NCBI GenBank assembly: GCA_900548875.1
Contig: URMA01000136.1
Coordinates: 1-5,043, forward strand
Reading direction: 5' to 3'
Origin: an uncultured Porphyromonadaceae bacterium
GTDB taxonomy: Bacteria > Bacteroidota > Bacteroidia > Bacteroidales > Muribaculaceae
DNA: 5,043 nt
In this document: piece after piece, positions 4,667 through 5,043 of the stretch
How positions within the stretch are numbered: the stretch's first letter is position 1
Layout: every line of letters starts with the position of its first letter
Notes under the pieces: model-generated
Database searches by the model: none
What the model was told of the DNA's origin: nothing
What the model saw: the letters and a program-made list of their open reading frames with translations, nothing else
Made by a program: the position numbers and the translations under genes

Positions 4667-5043
4667 ACCAGCGCCTCCTGTTTGCTGTGCAGCATCTCCA
4701 GGAAAGCATCCAGCCGGGTGGCGGTCTGGCCGTCCATCGTGTTGGCGCGGTCGCAGCCATCGCCGTCCAGCAGCAGCACCGGGTAGCCCTCGGCTTCCAG
4801 TGCGCTCTTGAACAGCTGTGCGGCCCCCATCGTCTGCTTGCAGCCCCATTGGCAGAAGTAGACCACCCCGTCGATCTGCTGCATGCGGCACAGCTCCAGC
4901 GCGCGCTGGATGCGGTGCTGGGCGCTGCCGTTAAAGATGTTGTTCACCAGCCGCGCGGCCATGCTCTCAAACGGTTTGTCCGGGCGGCAGAGCTTGAGCA
5001 GCACCTCCTGCGTGATGTCGTCCGATTCCGAGCGGCTTTTGGT
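4663..5043 (-). CDS. 2-hydroxyacyl-CoA dehydratase-type subunit, C-terminal part, cut by window edge
   Basis: This is the last 126 residues of a second dehydratase-type subunit (HgdA/HgdB, FldB/FldC-like family). Counting from the window edge, FCQWGCKQ (63-70) carries the expected C-terminal cluster cysteine, analogous to the FCD motif of the neighbouring subunit. LLDGDGCDRAN (91-101) and GQTATRLDAFLEML (105-118) match the conserved end of the family. The start lies to the right of the window. GTG at 5004 could be mistaken for a start, but the frame stays open and family-like to the edge. The TGA at 4663-4665 overlaps the next gene's ATG, a tight coupling expected of two subunits made in equal amounts. 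With that gene and the activator it forms a subunit-subunit-activator operon. The known systems of this kind ferment glutamate, leucine, phenylalanine or lactate in anaerobes; which applies here cannot be read. Confidence 0.83.
   Translation of the reverse strand, partial: TKSRSESDDITQEVLLKLCRPDKPFESMAARLVNNIFNGSAQHRIQRALELCRMQQIDGVVYFCQWGCKQTMGAAQLFKSALEAEGYPVLLLDGDGCDRANTMDGQTATRLDAFLEMLHSKQEALV
4674..4679 (-). promoter_or_regulatory. Shine-Dalgarno site of the short dehydratase subunit
   Basis: AGGAGG lies 7 nt before the ATG at 4666, within the end of the preceding gene. It fixes the start at MSKTIYY and excludes the upstream in-frame extension to 4891, which is only an out-of-frame shadow of the preceding subunit gene. 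Confidence 0.8.

Noticed and set aside
3239..4786. Long plus-strand open frames opposite aroC, the activator and the dehydratase subunit
   Set aside because: They are antisense shadows caused by high GC. They lack ribosome binding sites and recognisable domains, while the minus strand carries clear family motifs throughout.
4667..4891. Extension of the short dehydratase subunit to a start at 4891
   Set aside because: This Arg/Gly/Pro-rich stretch is a shadow frame of the upstream subunit gene. A strong ribosome binding site marks the ATG at 4666.

Overview
This window looks like a metagenomic contig that joins DNA from two unrelated gut bacteria. From 1 to about 3628 it reads as a Bacteroidales (Bacteroidetes) chromosome. 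The GC content is moderate: 40% in the line at 721 and 53% in the line at 2401. Start codons lack Shine-Dalgarno sequences, and a Bacteroidetes-type promoter (TAnnTTTG -7 box with a TTG -33 box) precedes the exported-protein gene. From about 3629 to 5043 it reads as a high-GC Clostridia genome of the Faecalibacterium/Subdoligranulum kind. The line at 4021 is 72% GC, both visible start codons have an AGGAGG-type ribosome binding site, and the genes belong to the anaerobic 2-hydroxyacyl-CoA dehydratase system.

Bacteroidales part, left to right. The first 124 codons of a short-chain dehydrogenase/reductase run off the left edge on the minus strand (1-373). An intergenic region of about 350 bp follows. 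It carries a promoter (619-650) and an untranslated leader with competing inverted repeats. A plus-strand gene (720-1349) encodes a 209-residue exported protein that I do not recognise, and it ends at a strong terminator (1375-1410). A second hairpin (1458-1495) closes the minus-strand cluster that converges on it. Read in transcription order, that cluster is aroC (chorismate synthase, 3' part only), a YhcC-type radical SAM protein (starting 4 nt after the aroC stop), and a guanine deaminase.

Clostridia part, all on the minus strand. The order is the C-terminus of one 2-hydroxyacyl-CoA dehydratase-type subunit (4663-5043), a second, shorter dehydratase-type subunit (start 4666, ATGA overlap), and the first 53 residues of the ATP-dependent activator (start 3787). 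The activator is in frame with the preceding subunit, with no stop codon between them. Together they would form an oxygen-sensitive radical dehydratase, or a related iron-sulfur reductase, plus its one-electron activase. The substrate cannot be read from this fragment.

The two halves meet inside an open reading frame. Near 3620-3640 the activator stops after about 53 residues and continues directly, in frame, as the C-terminal ~210 residues of chorismate synthase. Each protein is missing the part it needs to work, and the genomic signature changes at the same point. I therefore read this as an assembly or library chimera, not a new fusion protein. I saw no RNA genes, CRISPR array, insertion sequence or phage genes.
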